From Terana coerulea (lineage: Eukaryota; Basidiomycota; Agaricomycetes; Polyporales; Phanerochaetaceae), in NCBI GenBank assembly GCA_024811115.1, contig JAKOGH010000777.1, positions 60,241 through 124,240 on the forward strand: a stretch of 64,000 bases of DNA, given 5' to 3'. The notes under the pieces are model-generated. The model did not search any database, was not told the DNA's origin, and saw only the letters and a list, made by a program, of their open reading frames with translations. Below are positions 24,681 to 36,482 of this stretch, piece by piece (the stretch's first letter is position 1; each line of letters opens with the position of its first letter). The position numbers were made by a program, and so were the translations under genes.

Positions 24681-25359
24681 GTTGTTGTGCTTACTGTACA
24701 GCGCGTCGATATTTGCCAGTTGCGTCCAAGTCGCGCCTATTGTAGCTCGTCCAGAATGCAGATCTCTTGTGTTCGAGTTGTGCGCTTGCACCCTGCGTTG
24801 AAACAGCGTTGTCATCGTAAAAGTACGAACCAAACCGGAGTACTTACCGCCATTATTAAAAAGTCTTCCGCGTCGGCTCCCGCATGTGCCCACGTCATGT
24901 GGCCTACTTTAATCGCCTGCGCCGCCCTTGCCCTCGCATGGCAGGATTTAGGCTTGACTCTCCGTGGTTGAGTTAGCCTGGTGGTGCGCAACCCTCCTGC
25001 AGCGCTTAACGACCTGTTCTGTACTGGCGCACTATGTAGAAGGACTCACCGTAGTACATATATCATGCAAGTACAATGTACGCCGCGTGGCCTCCGAGTT
25101 TTGATCATGACAAAATGTCTTGGGGCGGTCTTCGATACCTTGAGAAGAGTAGGGCTCACAGCCGAGGGCAGTTCCTCGACTCGCGGATGGGCGCATAGCA
25201 CTGCGGCTGAAAGCATGCGTAGAGAATCTGATGCATACGGGAAATCAATGTACAGTTGAGAGTCAATGCTAAGCCAGTTCGTTTACAACAGAGTCACCGC
25301 CGGTCAAATAGGAGGGCTAGATAGCTTGGTGAGAAGACTGCATCAGCTGACAGAGCGCC
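24681..25359. other. Intergenic, no recognisable gene
   Basis: Short open frames only on both strands, with no family motif. A weak match to other repeats cannot be excluded. Confidence 0.4.
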
Positions 25360-26190
25360 CCGACTGACTATCTGTGGCTCAGTGGACAGGGGCCTCCAGC
25401 GTTATCTTTCCCTCTCCCAACCTCTCTCTTTACACCATCTCGCGGGAGGTCTATACGGCGAATTGGCGGTGAGTACAGAACGAAAGTCGACAATGTGGGA
25501 CACCACACCTCTAATAATGCCATCACCGTTGACGGAAGGGGCAGCCTGGACCAGTAAAGGTACGGAATTGGACGCAGATGAAGTAACTGCCCCGGTTCTC
25601 CCCGCCCCATTTGTAGTGATACATCGCAAACGCTTTTGGCAAACTCGCCGCAGGGATGTCGGCTGCTCTGCCGGCTGCTTTGAACGCTCATGTTGCCTGA
25701 CGACAGCGGCACTCGGGGACAGTGGACAGCGGAAATGTTACGAGCTTGAGCTGCTGTCCGTCGCCGTCCTGCAGCCACATCGTTGAAAGAGCCCGCTGGC
25801 ATTGCATATGCGACGTCCAAGCCCGCAGTCAAGGGGAATGAAAATTTGTCGAACGGCTGAGAAGTACGGGGGTTATGAGATGAGCTTTCAGGCGCAAGAG
25901 GTTGCGATAACCTACCTCCAATGCACAGCAGCTCCGTCAACTGCAAGCATCCTGTCTGCAGCGCGTGGCGGTGAGCAGGAGGGCCGCGATTGCATCTTGC
26001 CATCCATATCTACAAGAATATCTTCGGTGGGTGGTAAAGAAGGGAAAATGATCGACGGAAGCGGTGCGCTCGACGGAGGTTCAGGGTCTCGGGATCGAGC
26101 AATAGCAGGGTCTGGTAGAATTGGTAGTTTGAGGTTGAATCCAGAAGTCGGTGTGACTGTAAGAAGGGTAGCTTGTAATTCAGTGGCCAC
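25360..26190 (-). pseudogene. Relic paralogous to the 42.2-42.8 kb region (PP2C-type fragment, tentative)
   Basis: Minus-strand sequence matches 42.2-42.8 kb in patches. One is the block around 'DILVDMDGKMQS' (about 26030), against 'DILQDMDEGIQS' at 42330. Another is the 'gcatatgcaatgcc' block (about 25800) with the 'tccccgag.gc.gctgtcgtc.ggca' block (about 25710), against 42534-42620. Long minus ORFs (25368-26003, 25912-26190) are remnants in shifted frames. In the paralogous locus this stretch leads into a PP2C phosphatase C-terminus, so I read it as the front part of a PP2C-like relic; the C-terminal half was not recognised here. Confidence 0.4.
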
Positions 26191-26199
26191 CTTGCGCAG

Positions 26200-26580
26200 T
26201 TTGTTGCCTTGCCTCGCTTGCCAGCGGCTCCGAACTCAAATAAGTGGACTATATGCGTTCACGTGAATGTTTCTTAGTGCGGGAAATAAGGGAAGAACGT
26301 ACTGTAAGCACGCACTGTTTACGTGGCTGTTCGGGAGTCGGCTGAGTGCCGTCATGGATAAGTGTGAGAGCTGCTTCACTGGAAGGCGTCGCTACATACC
26401 ATAGCTTGCGCCGAAAAACTTGTCAAATCACGCCTCGCTTCAGCCTCTCCCGCATTCACTCCCCACCATGACCACTAAACCCACTTATTCATCGTTTGAG
26501 CCGCAGTCGTCTTCACGTTCAGGGCCGAGCGCGCCCGATGCGACTTGGGAGAAAGAGGCCGGAATGCTGGCCGGGAAATT
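26200..26580 (-). pseudogene. Decayed copy of the 22 kb thioesterase gene
   Basis: Aligns by eye to 22320-22680 of the thioesterase gene on the same strand: 'ttcactggaaggcgtcg' against 'ctcactggaaggagtcg'; 'aaacttgtcaaatcacgcctcgcttcagc' against 'aaactcgtcgggtcatacccagcttcaac'; 'cgtttgagccgcagtcgtcttcacgttcagggccg' against 'attcaagccgtggtcgtcttcgtgttcgggaccg'; and the intron/exon border 'atatgcgttcacgtgaa' against 'gtatgcgttcacatgag'. The frame is broken many times and many changes are toward A/T. No function expected. Confidence 0.75.
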
Positions 26581-27429
26581 TACTATAAGGCACACGAGTT
26601 CGCAATATCAGAAACATAAGTATGTATGTAGCGTAACTGCTGACCTTGACGCTTGAAGTACGAGACGAGTCGCGCTTGGACGGATCGACGAGGTGCGCGT
26701 AGCCGTCGTAGCGCAAGGGAAGGTGTAATTAACACGATGGTTTCTGCGCGTTTCTCGCGGTTTTATCAATGTGCGGCAAGCGCAAGCATGTGGATAAGCT
26801 TGGGATAGAACAGTACATGCTGGGAGGAACAGCGACGCGTTAGCAGAGAAATTTTGAAGCGGGAGTAAGTCGATGACTTTTTAACTCACTTCGAGTGCAA
26901 TATCCAGTATTTCCATTCTCTGAATACAATTCTGTCACAGTAGAAACATCCATGCTGTGATTGTAGGTGGGGAAAGCAACAAGGATTGGTGGTCGTGGTA
27001 AGACTCAGAGGTATTTCGGAATTGTCACTGACCGGCGGCTACACTCCTGTGCGGCCGGTCTACTCGGACCGTTTTGCCGACTCAAGGCGAGGACTCAGTC
27101 TTACTCGCAGAAATAACTCAATGCAGAATTAAGAATGAACGAGTATAAAATCATATATTCAAGTCTATCTAGCATTTTAGCGACACTAGAACGAGCAAGC
27201 CACCTCCAACTAAGATGAACGAGGGTGATAGTGAACAACAACCTTGAGAGGACGGGGACGGGGACGACTACATACCAAGCCTGCCATGAAGGGCACACTG
27301 GTTATCTAAAGTGAAAAGTTCACTATTAGCCTTGCATGCAAAACAGCGCAATAATTGACTGCCCGTAGAAAAGTACTGCATTTAGTGAATGACCTACAGA
27401 TGAGTTAGCGGAAGAAACGCGCAAAGAGA
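26581..27429. other. Spacer between thioesterase relic and element C
   Basis: No gene supported. A minus-strand hydrophobic frame at 27101-27298 corresponds in position to the hydrophobic block at 23.1-23.3 kb, and 27000-27090 matches 41240-41330 (inverted) with 'acggtccgag.agacc' and 'tgtag.cgccgg' in common. Confidence 0.45.
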
Positions 27430-28365
27430 AGGGAAATTTGGTGCCAGTTGGTTTCACCCTCGGGTCAGCCGCGAGACCCGAGGGCTACTCATCCCGAGGA
27501 CCACGTAAAGGCCAGCACTAGGACAGACATCGAGACGACTCGGATGCCCACCCTCCCTCGGGACGTACCTTGTTCTCGAGCTCTGCAGCTCTCTTGGACG
27601 GCAGTGAATCTTGTGCCCCCGGGAGGCGGCGGCCTGCTTTCCCCTCACATGACAAGGCAACGGCCAAGCAGCGAAACAGCCGCAGGTAAGCGTTGACCGC
27701 TTGCTATGAGGGCTTCAAACCCCCGGCACAGTCCTCAACCAGCGATGCCCCACCTGACCGTACCTTCCCATGCAAGGAGAAGAACCGACCGGATACGTAC
27801 CTCCGCCTCCGGGAGCTCTGGGTCGTTCTATGTGTAAGCTCTCCATGAAACCGAGGCGCGGTGGGCAGGTATAAGCTGCTCCAACCGCGCTTGCTTTCCA
27901 CCCTCGCATATGATGCCAGGAGCCACAGCTACAGTAGTCCGGGAGGGCGAGTTTGAGCTCGAGCCCCCACAGCCGCCCATTGCTGGAACGACTGCCGCAA
28001 CCACCTCGCTGGATTCCTGACGTCCCATGCGGAGAGAGAAAGCAAGCATAGCTACCTGTGCGCCAGGCCTTGCTCGCTGGCCTCGCTTCTGAGGCAGAGT
28101 GAACAAGACCCACCGCCTCGATAGGAGACGGGTTGAAAAGCGCGATGTGGGAGCCAGACCGAGAGAGGGCGGGCGTTATATGTTGGAGGCGGGCAGTGAA
28201 GCTAGTGAAGCGCCGGTCAGCCTCTTGTTGATTCAGGATAAACAAACGCGTCACGTTTGCACTCGCTAGGGCTAACTGGACAGCGGGCCAGGATATAATT
28301 ACATTGCGAGCTGACGCTGATCGGTGGGCGGGTTTGCTGTTAGCGTTGGATGGTGGGTAGCCTCG
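27430..28365 (-). repeat. Repeat element copy C
   Basis: Minus-strand copy. The tail lies at 27440-27570 (gttggtttcaccctcgggtc ... cctccctcgggacgtacc), the TATA-like box near 28176-28181 (complement of catataac), the palindrome at 28225-28245, and the start motif (minus cgaggctac) near 28358. After the TATA it shares with copy A 'caacccgtctcc.atcgaggcggtgg' and 'agcaaggcctggcg'. It lacks the 35 bp repeat of B and D. It lies about 850 bp 5' of the thioesterase relic, the same arrangement as copy B and the intact gene. Confidence 0.7.
28176..28245 (-). promoter_or_regulatory. Palindrome plus TATA module of copy C
   Basis: ttgttgattcaggataaacaa (28225-28245), then in minus sense cgcctcc and a degraded TATA (catataac). 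Confidence 0.5.
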
Positions 28366-29520
28366 TATTCATGCGTTGGCATGGCGCATTGGCACTGCGA
28401 TGCAGCCCGTCTCCCGTTCTACGGTCGGTTGCTTATGCATAGGTTGCCTTTGACGCTCCTTTGCGCTGCAAGAACGTTCACATTCCGTGGTGCAGCTGTG
28501 CTGTCATACTACACAGTGAAGGCGGAAGTCAAGTCAAGGCTGCACACTTGCCCTTTTGGGTTGGCATTGGCGTCGGTGTCGGCACTCACGTGGAAAGCAC
28601 GTGGCACGACACCTCGTCAAGCAGTTGTGCACGCCCGTCTAAGTATAACACGGTCGGGATGTAAGGAGTTTGCTTGTAGTAGCGTCTTAGCGTTGTCTAT
28701 GTAGAGCCTGAGAGAACACATAAATCGAAGCTGGTAAATAAAAGAGGCTCACGAGTGACGCCGGCCTTGTGGCGTTTGATCCGTCGGTCGGGTTAGAGCA
28801 GCAACTTCCGAAATGTGTGAAGAGCACTCATGCTTACATCTCATCTCATATGGCATACTGTGGTGTGTATACATACAGCGGTGATTGGTGACACCCGCCA
28901 TATAACACTACCGTATATGCTTTTGACACATGCTGTAGGATGCGCGACATGCAGCCCCGCATACACAGATGGATCATAGGCGCATCAACCCAACGGCAAT
29001 GTGTGGCGCTGGAGAGTACCAACGGGCGTCGAAGGTGGTAATCATGAGACAGTTCCGCAGACATTCATTGTTACAATCCGATACATAAGCTAGGTGCTAC
29101 AGTAAGATACAAATCTACAATTGCGGGACGAAGGGAAAAAGGGGATATGCCATTACATATCTATAGCTACAGCAAATATCTGGAACCGGGTCAAACGGTC
29201 ATTACGGGTCGTGATGGTCCGCCGTGAAAACGAACGTGAACAATCATGGCGTCGGTCTCAGACCACGCGAGATAATGAAGGGGATGGTGAAAGAGAGAAT
29301 GACGGCCTATGACGTTCCGACGAAGCCATCGAGTCGCGCAAGGACGTCCTTGTGTAACCCTGTTACACAGTCTCTGTGGTGTTCGCACGGCGCGAAATTA
29401 GCCAGGTCCTACCCCCCGAATTTCGGCGTACAAACCAGAGAATTTACGTAGATAAACAGTGTTGGTAGCCTGTTTTTCTGCGCAAATATATCATGTGAAA
29501 TTTGGCGGAAAAAGTGGACC
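28366..29520. other. Intergenic, no recognisable gene
   Basis: Short frames only. The right part may already belong to the left arm of the tnp2 transposon, whose outer end was not found. Confidence 0.4.
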
Positions 29521-29547
29521 TTTCACCAGACAAGTTGTCTGGTGAAA
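29521..29547. repeat. Perfect 27 bp palindrome (13 bp arms, 1 nt centre)
   Basis: Arm tttcaccagacaa, a single g, then its exact complement. It lies about 280 bp beyond the 3' end of the accessory transposon gene, possibly in the subterminal region where transposase-binding repeats are usual. Confidence 0.9.
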
Positions 29548-29825
29548 CCGAGCATGAATGTTGACCAGATTTCCGGGTGAATCTGTGTGGCGGCAAAAGT
29601 CGGCAGTCTGGCCGGCGAAATTGCCACTTCGGGTTCCCTTGTTCACACAGCAGTTATGAGCAGAACATATGTTGACATTCGCAATTTAATCTACGGGTAA
29701 AAACACTGGTTTCTCAGTGGAATATGTACAGTAGAATAGTAGGCACTACTAGGGGGCAAATATAGCTAGTTATATTTAAAGAAGCTGAGCGGGGATGGCA
29801 TGGTTGTCTATAGGGAAGCGAGCTA

Positions 29826-30852
29826 TCAGTCCATGATGTCATCAAGACGACGACGAGCAGCGGCGGCCTCTGCGGCGCACGAAAAGTAGCCCTTCTGCTT
29901 TCCGTAACGGCGAGCACTGCTCATGTACTGCTTGAGGATCTCGGCAGTAGCCCAGTCATTCTGGAAGCGAGCCAGATAGGGATGTATCTTGCGAGCCTGT
30001 AACAACGGTTGTCAGCAATGACCGCATACAATCAGATGCAATGCGTGACTCACCATGGAGAAAATATTTGTAAGGTCCTGAGAGGACACAGCGCGGAATG
30101 GACGTGAGAGGTCGAGCCGAGCGGCATGCGCGAGCTCGCGCACAGTAGACTAGTAGTTGAGATTAATGAGTAGTGTGTTGAGTGGGTATGAACAGACACG
30201 TACCAGTATCATATTATACTGTTTGTCTCCATCCTCGCCATTGAGACCCATCTCCTCCTGGAGATGGAACCCTTTCTTCCCTCCACCGGCACTACCCTTT
30301 GGCTTGGGGACGCTACCAGCAGCAGGTGCGGCTTGAGCCGTCGCGACTGCGGCGTTCGGTTGGCCATCGACGTGGGGGACGGCGGCTCCCGTGGTAGCTT
30401 GAGCCGCAGTCGCCGTCCCAGCCGCAGCTTGGGCGCGTGCCTCGTTGGTCTCGGCGCGCAGGGACGCAATAGTCTCTGGAATAAAATTACAGGCTGAGTA
30501 CGATACTGACAAGATGGTGTAACGACATACCTTGCATGGCGCGCAGGTTGGCCATCATGACGTTGTAGTCGATGGTCGGGTCGACGGTCGGGGTATCCCG
30601 CATAGGTGTGACTGCGTCTTGCTCGGGAAAGGGTGTCGGGTCTCGCTGGATGGCAGGTATGGACGGGGGCGGCATGACGGGAGGCGCGTTCGGCTCATCT
30701 TGCGCAGTCGCGGCCGCCGAAGGATGGCCTTGCACATTGCTGGACTTCTGACGGTTGGTGGGCGGGCGGCGCTGGGGAGTCGGCCTGGTGGCGTCGGCTG
30801 GATTCGTGCGGCCCGCGGTGCGACGGGTGCTATGAGTGCGATCGGCAGGCAT
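29826..30852 (-). CDS. Accessory protein of the tnp2-type transposon
   Basis: Four minus exons (30852..30531, 30475..30204, 30149..30054, 29996..29826) sum to 861 nt, 286 residues, in frame throughout. The N-terminal third is low-complexity, rich in Arg, Pro and Thr (MPADRTHSTRRTAGRTNPAD). Then 'MANLRAMQETIASLRAETNE' suggests a short coiled coil. An Ala/Gly/Pro linker is followed by the conserved-looking C-terminal domain 'LQEEMGLNGEDGDKQYNMIL', 'LTNIFSMARKIHPYLARFQN' and 'ILKQYMSSARRYGKQKGYF'. Proteins with this 'MGL ... HPFL..F..DWAT..' pattern are abundant beside transposases in basidiomycetes; the role is unknown, DNA binding or helper being plausible. It shares a 405 bp divergent promoter with the transposase. 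Confidence 0.75.
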
Positions 30853-31436
30853 GATAGTAATGGCGGTATTGTAGAGAGGCGAATTTCGCTGGATACTGAA
30901 GTGAGTGGTGGAGGAGTGGGTTGAGTGAGGGCAGTCGGACGCACCGCCCTTTTATATGTCGCTGGCGCGTCGTACGCGTACAGTAACGTGACGACCTTGT
31001 TGATTGCAGTTCAACAGGTCGCGCCTGCTGAATCGCGCAGTGACCGTGCTGCTTTCGCCTGGAGTGGGGTCGGTGACGTGGTGTCGGCTGCGTTAGTGTC
31101 GGTCTTGTCGGTCCCGATCATTGTCAATAAACTGCTATCTATGAGACACCACTTGGCACTCACTACGGCCCGGGACTGTGAAGCACATGGCGACACTCTC
31201 CGTAACGTCTCAGCACTTTGCTCTTGACTTTGAACATTGTCCTTGTCGTCGTCACTATGCCGTCTCTTGTGCTTTGCCCGTGCTGCAAGAAGCATGTCTC
31301 GAAGCAGACCCGCTCGAACCACCTGAAACTGTTAAAAGGGACGCCAGCTATCAAGAACGCTGCGATAACGTACCGCACCCAAGTTCTGTCCGTCCAGAAC
31401 CCACCAAGTGGCAGTTTGACTGGGCCTGCTTTTACG

Positions 31437-32105
31437 TAGTGTTGCCGAAGTTCAGTTCGGTTCGGCGGTTCAGAACCTGAACCGATGAACCGAACCGTGT
31501 GGTTCAGTTTGGTTCGGTTCTGGTTCGGCCTCTAGATAACTTGGTTCGGTTCTTGGTTCGGGGCATGGCTGTCACGCTCTGAACCAAGTTCGAACCGGTT
31601 CGAACCATGAACCATGTATATGTTATGTAGTGTATTTGTACTGGGATTCATAGAGAAAAGTACATGAACTTACTTACTATAGCATGTCTAAACTATTTTT
31701 TCATTGTTGTGCTTGTAAACTGAGCATCAAATGTCACTCTGCTTATGTTTTGGTGTATATATGATGCCATCAATAGCTGCCAAAAAGGCAACTGGCAGCC
31801 TCTATCAGACACTGAGCTTCAAAACATCATAATGTAAGGCTTTTGCACTATACAAACTCTTCTAGATGTCAATATATAACTCTATTATAATCTACCATTG
31901 CAATTATACTGATTTGACAGAGTAAAGCTGATATATACATGGTTCAATGGTTCAAACCAGTTCGAACCCTGAACTGAACCAACCGAACCAGTTCATACTG
32001 GTTCAGTTCAGTTCGGTTCAGGTTCAGCTGCTAAACACTTGGTTCTGGTTCTGGTTTGGACAAAAATGGACCCGAACTGAACTGAACTGAACTTCGGCAA
32101 CACTA
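31437..32105. mobile_element. 669 bp hAT-type MITE in exon 1 of the transposase
   Basis: Terminal inverted repeats begin tagtgttgccgaagttcag and end with the complement. The 8 bp direct repeat CTTTTACG flanks it exactly (31429-31436 and 32106-32113). An 8 bp duplication and a TAGTG-type end fit the hAT superfamily. Both arms are packed with gaaccgaac/gttcggttc repeats; the AT-rich centre has no ORF. Confidence 0.93.
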
Positions 32106-35100
32106 CTTTTACGAGCACCAGTTCATCTCGTTCGGCACCGGCACACCTTGACAGTGCAATACCAGACGTTGAGATGGAGGGTGGAAACGTGGGCGAGCAG
32201 GAAGGGCACATAGTTGAGGAGCCCGTGGTAGAAGAGATGGAACAGGCTCAGGGCGCTGGCTTGACGAAGCGGGTCAGGGAGGAGCTTCAAGAAGGGGGTA
32301 TCAGCGTGAGTAATGTAAAGGGCCAGTTTTGTTTTCATTTGAAACTCACTATAATACGCACAGGCGGTCACCGAAGCATTAACACGTCTTCGAAGTCATT
32401 TTGTCCAAATCGAAGACAACGACGACAGTGCAGATGAGTTGAGCGAGACTGGACTCGGAGGCGCCCAACACAATCCGGTTGAGCTCGGACTTGGGACAAT
32501 AGATGCCGGGCAAGAACCAGTGGTGGACGAACTTGATGAGAGGGATGAGGATGGCCTGTATGCCTATGAGCGGCTGGGGGAAACGTTTGAGCGAGAGCTG
32601 GTGGAGATTGGTGAGTGCCCAGACTGATGACAAACTTAATGCATACTTACCAAATTGTACAGCTAGCGAGCTTAGTCCCTCAGACGTACAGTTACTCAAG
32701 TCGTTCTCATTCCGAATCAAATCCCAGATCACTCGAGAGGCCTTTGCGATGCTGCCGTTTGCTTTCGAGGGTGTTCATGGTGACACGGCCGACGAAATTG
32801 ATTCTCGTGCAGCATTCCTCTCAGGGCTCGACCCGAAGTTGTTCCACTGTTGCCCGAAATCGTGTTGCTGCTATGTAGGCCCATACGCAGATCTGCAAAG
32901 TTGTCCGACTTGTGGAACAACTCGCTTTAACTCCAATGGACGCCCTCGCAAGATCTTCACATACATCCCCGTTATTCCACGGCTCATCGCAATGTATCGA
33001 AATCCAGAGATGGCCAGGAAGATGAAGTATCGAGCAGATTTTCCAGAGTCGCCAGCCAAGCACGAAGTCCCAGGAGTGGAGTGTGGTCGTGTACGTGAAC
33101 TGACAGGTCATGGACGCGCGGGCAAGTGTTACTATCCTAGCCACGTGGACGACGTCTTCGACTCTCAGCACTACCGCGCGCTTCGAGATTCTCCAGTCGT
33201 CGTCGATGGTGCAGTACAGAACCACACTCATTTCTCCGACCGGCGTGATTTGGCTCTTGGACTCTCGACCGATGGATTTGGCCCGTTCAAGCGTCGCACC
33301 TCAACTTGCTGGCCAATCATCCTGTACAACTTCAACCTCCCGCCAGAAGAACGCTTCCATAAGGACAACATCATCTGTGTTGGCGTTATTCCCGGGCCTA
33401 CCAAGCCTCATGACTTCGATTCATTCTTATGGCCTTTCGCTGAGGAGATGCTGCAATTAGAGCTTGGAGTTTCAGCCTTTGACATCACCTCCGACGCCCT
33501 CTTCCTCCTACGTGCCTATCTCCTGCTTGGAGCAGGAGACATTCCTGCCCTGTCTATGCTATTGCGAATGAAGGGCCACAATGGATATTGCCCGTGCCGG
33601 ATGTGCAAGATTACAGGTGTCCAAATTCCCAACAGCACCAATCGCGTTTACTACATACCTCTTGATCGCTCACAGCACCCATCTGTGCTCGCAGACCCCT
33701 CTCAGACGGCAAGATACGACTCGCACAACCTTCCGCTTTGGTCCCACGATGAACTTCTGGCTCAAGGCCGCGCAGTTGAAGCATCTCCAACGGCTGCCGC
33801 TGCTGACCGTCTTGCAAAGGCTTACGGAGTCAAAGGTGTACCGCTTCTCTCCTGCCTCAGCTCCTTGTCATTTCCGGTGTCCTTTCCCTATGATTTCATG
33901 CATCTCTTCTGGGAGAACACAATTCCAAATCTGATCATGCTCTGGACTGGAGCTTTCAAGGGTCTTGACGAAGGCTCTGAAGAGTACGAGATTGACAAGA
34001 ACGTATGGAAGGCCATTGGCGAGGCAACAGCCCGATCAAGTGACACTGTTCCATCCGCCTATGGTCCTCGACTCGGGAACATTTCGGAACCAGCAGAGCG
34101 TGGATACTACTCGGCGGATATGTGGTCATTTTGGACAACGCACCTCGGTCCTGTGCTGCTGAAGCGCAAATTCAAGCACACCAAGTACTACGACCACTTC
34201 GTCGAACTCGTACGTCTACTCAACATCTGCATGCAGTTTGAGGTCACTGCGGAGGACATCACCAGCTTACGAGCAGGGTTTTCTAAGTGGGTCGAGAGCT
34301 TCGAGAGGTAAGCCGCATGGAATACGGCCGTTTTGCTCCAAGCCAGACTAGTACTCAACATTTTTATTTTTATTTTTGCCAGATACTACTACCAGTACAA
34401 TCCCGAACGTTTGCCTACCTGTCTACTGACCATCCACGCCTTGCTACATGTTGCAGACAGCATCGAGATGATGGGCCCTGTTTGGGCCTATTGGGCGTTC
34501 CCGATGGAACGCTTCTGTGGTGTCATTCAGCGACACGTCAAGAGTCGCCGCTTTCCGTTTGCAAGCATTGACACCTTTGTCACCGCAACTGCGCGATTAG
34601 CACACCTTGGTATCCGGTTCAACATTGCGATGAGCCTGGCACTCAAGGCGCCGCGTGACACGCCTGTCCGCGGCCAGTTCTCTTCACCAGACTGTAAGCT
34701 GATTCAAAATTCTGGCATCTGCAGCAACTGATCTCATACTATGTTTGCAGATCCACACTGCGTTCTCCTCCCCCCTCACAAGCCTCGAGGCACCACCACT
34801 GATGCACAGCTACTACGACGTATAGCTGTCGCACTGAACACTCGATACGGAATCGGCATAACCGCCGCACGCAAGTACGTCACGCCGGCGACTATCGAGC
34901 TATACGGGAAGGTGCGGCGCGCCGGTGGTGGTGACACAATGTCAGCGTCCGGCCTGGTGCCTGTCACTGAAGATCGCCGGGATGCGACATGGATTTGTGT
35001 ATGTACTGCCTTCCTACTTTTGTATTTGTATTGCTCATCTTCTACATAGTACGACATGCTCGTGGATCGAAATGCGCGACGGCGAAATGCTCCCACAGAC

Positions 35101-35346
35101 TTCGAGATCACCACGTTCTATGGAGAACTGAAGCACATTGTTGTCGTTCACCTCCCAGCATCTCAGGAGCTCGCTCTGGTGGAGCCCACAATCCTCATTT
35201 TCGCAGATGTTTACTCCTGCAAGGCCGACATTGACGGCCCGTTGGGTGTCCGAATGTACCAAGACATGTCGACGCAGCAGGCTATTGACATGACCTGTGT
35301 ACAATGCTTAGTCGGCCGTGTCAAGATCGTCACGCAGGGAAGATCT

Positions 35347-35960
35347 AGGGGGCGACCAAAGTAGTGGAAGTGGAAGTCGGCGAAACCCCGGACTTCCACT
35401 GATTGATGGGACCAAGTATCACGGCCACCCCGACGGTTGCCAGTTTTGGTCGGCCATGGCGGTGGATCCGGACCTGTAACATTACCACGCCCTTCTGCAA
35501 TCCCCGACGCGTGCCAGGCATGTGCCAGTGGCCGCGCGGCGCGTATGGCTTGCCCCGCCAGGTCTCTGCGCGGTCGTACAGTAATTCAATTTTGAATTTA
35601 CCCTACCACGTGTGTGCTGGTATGGCCAATAATTTCGGGCACAGGCATGATGTAGGTGTGCAGAAATGGGTGAAGAGATAGATGTAATTACAAAAATAAT
35701 GGCCCAGATGCCGGCACGGGCTCGGGGGCGGCGCACCCATGTTCAATTCGTGCCACGCCGATGTGGGCTAACGGACAATGACGTGACGCGTGCTTTTGGG
35801 CCGACGGCGACCTGGCAGGACGGACGCGTTGTGCTTGGTCCGGCGGCGGCTGAGGCCAACGTTCTGACGTCATGTTACATAAGCCCGCCGCCGCAGTGGA
35901 AGTCCGACTTCCCTGGCCACTACTTACTCACTTCCACTTCCACTACTTTGGTATACTCCC
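35347..35960. mobile_element. 614 bp MITE in the last exon of the transposase
   Basis: The 8 bp direct repeat GAAGATCT lies at 35339-35346 and 35961-35968. The inner ends carry ccaaagtagtggaagtggaa (from 35356) and its complement (ending 35951), with a less exact outer part (agggggcga / gggagtata). No ORF of note. Removing the insert plus one target copy joins '..VTQGRS' to 'IWAIIDRSG..' in frame, which confirms the borders. The different TIR shows it is a second family, though with the same 8 bp target size. Confidence 0.9.
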
Positions 35961-36482
35961 GAAGATCTATATGGGCTATCATTGATCGTAGCGGGTACTT
36001 GGGCGGTGCAATTTACGCAGCAGAGGACGAGGGGTGAAATGAGACTGTGAATTTCGACCGATTACATGTACATGTTTGGAATTCTACGTAAATAACTGGG
36101 CCTGGGAAACTTCACCAAATTGGCCATTTCGCCCGTTCTAGCCTGATTTCCTGGCTAATTGGCTAACTTCGGCGGCTGTCCCGGCAAATTTCAGGGGATT
36201 TGAACTCTGCAGTGAGTCTCGTATACATTCCTTTACATATCTTCCCCCCTCGGACCTCTAGCGTACACACACGGACCATTAGCATACACATCCAAACCGT
36301 AGTTACATCTCCCCTTCCATATATGGAAGGACTGCCACTTCCAGCGACGCCACCTCCGAAGACTCAACCTTCCCACGCCCGTTCATACATATACCTCCCC
36401 TCCCTCGTAGACGGATCCCCAGTCTTTCCTTCCGTCTACGCAGGTATGCCCGTTGTCTCACCGTAGCTACTCTCACATGTAC

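Larger units (their letters stand above)
31257..36037 (+). pseudogene. tnp2-family (CACTA/Plavaka-like) transposase, broken by two MITEs
   Basis: Exons 31257..31436 + 32114..32305 (split by a MITE), 32364..32610, 32663..34307, 34383..34693, 34751..34998, 35050..35346 + 35969..36037 (split by a second MITE). With the inserts and one target copy each left out the length is 3189 nt, 1062 residues, with no other break. The N-terminus has a C2H2-like finger (CPCCKKHVSKQTRSNHLK). The tnp2 core includes 'HCCPKSCCCYVGPYADLQSC', 'LGLSTDGFGPFKRR', 'GDIPALSMLLRMKGHNGYCP', 'CRMCKITG' and 'FPYDFMHLFWENTIPNLIML'; the Asp and Glu of a DDE-type centre are likely among these. The C-terminus ends after the second MITE with 'WAIIDRSGYLGGAIYAAEDE'. 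Each MITE puts TAG in frame, so the present copy should be inactive, though its reading frame is otherwise clean and hence recent. Confidence 0.9.

Noticed and set aside
25368..26003. 211-codon minus ORF as an independent gene
   Set aside because: Falls in a duplicated, decayed region matching 42.2-42.8 kb; the frame is not shared between the two copies.
31437..32105. Intron or gene promoter made of gttcgg repeats
   Set aside because: Exact TIRs and an 8 bp target duplication show it is a MITE; ends are TAG...CTA, not GT...AG.
35666..36037. Separate 123-codon gene after the transposase
   Set aside because: Its start lies inside the second MITE and its end is the true transposase C-terminus.
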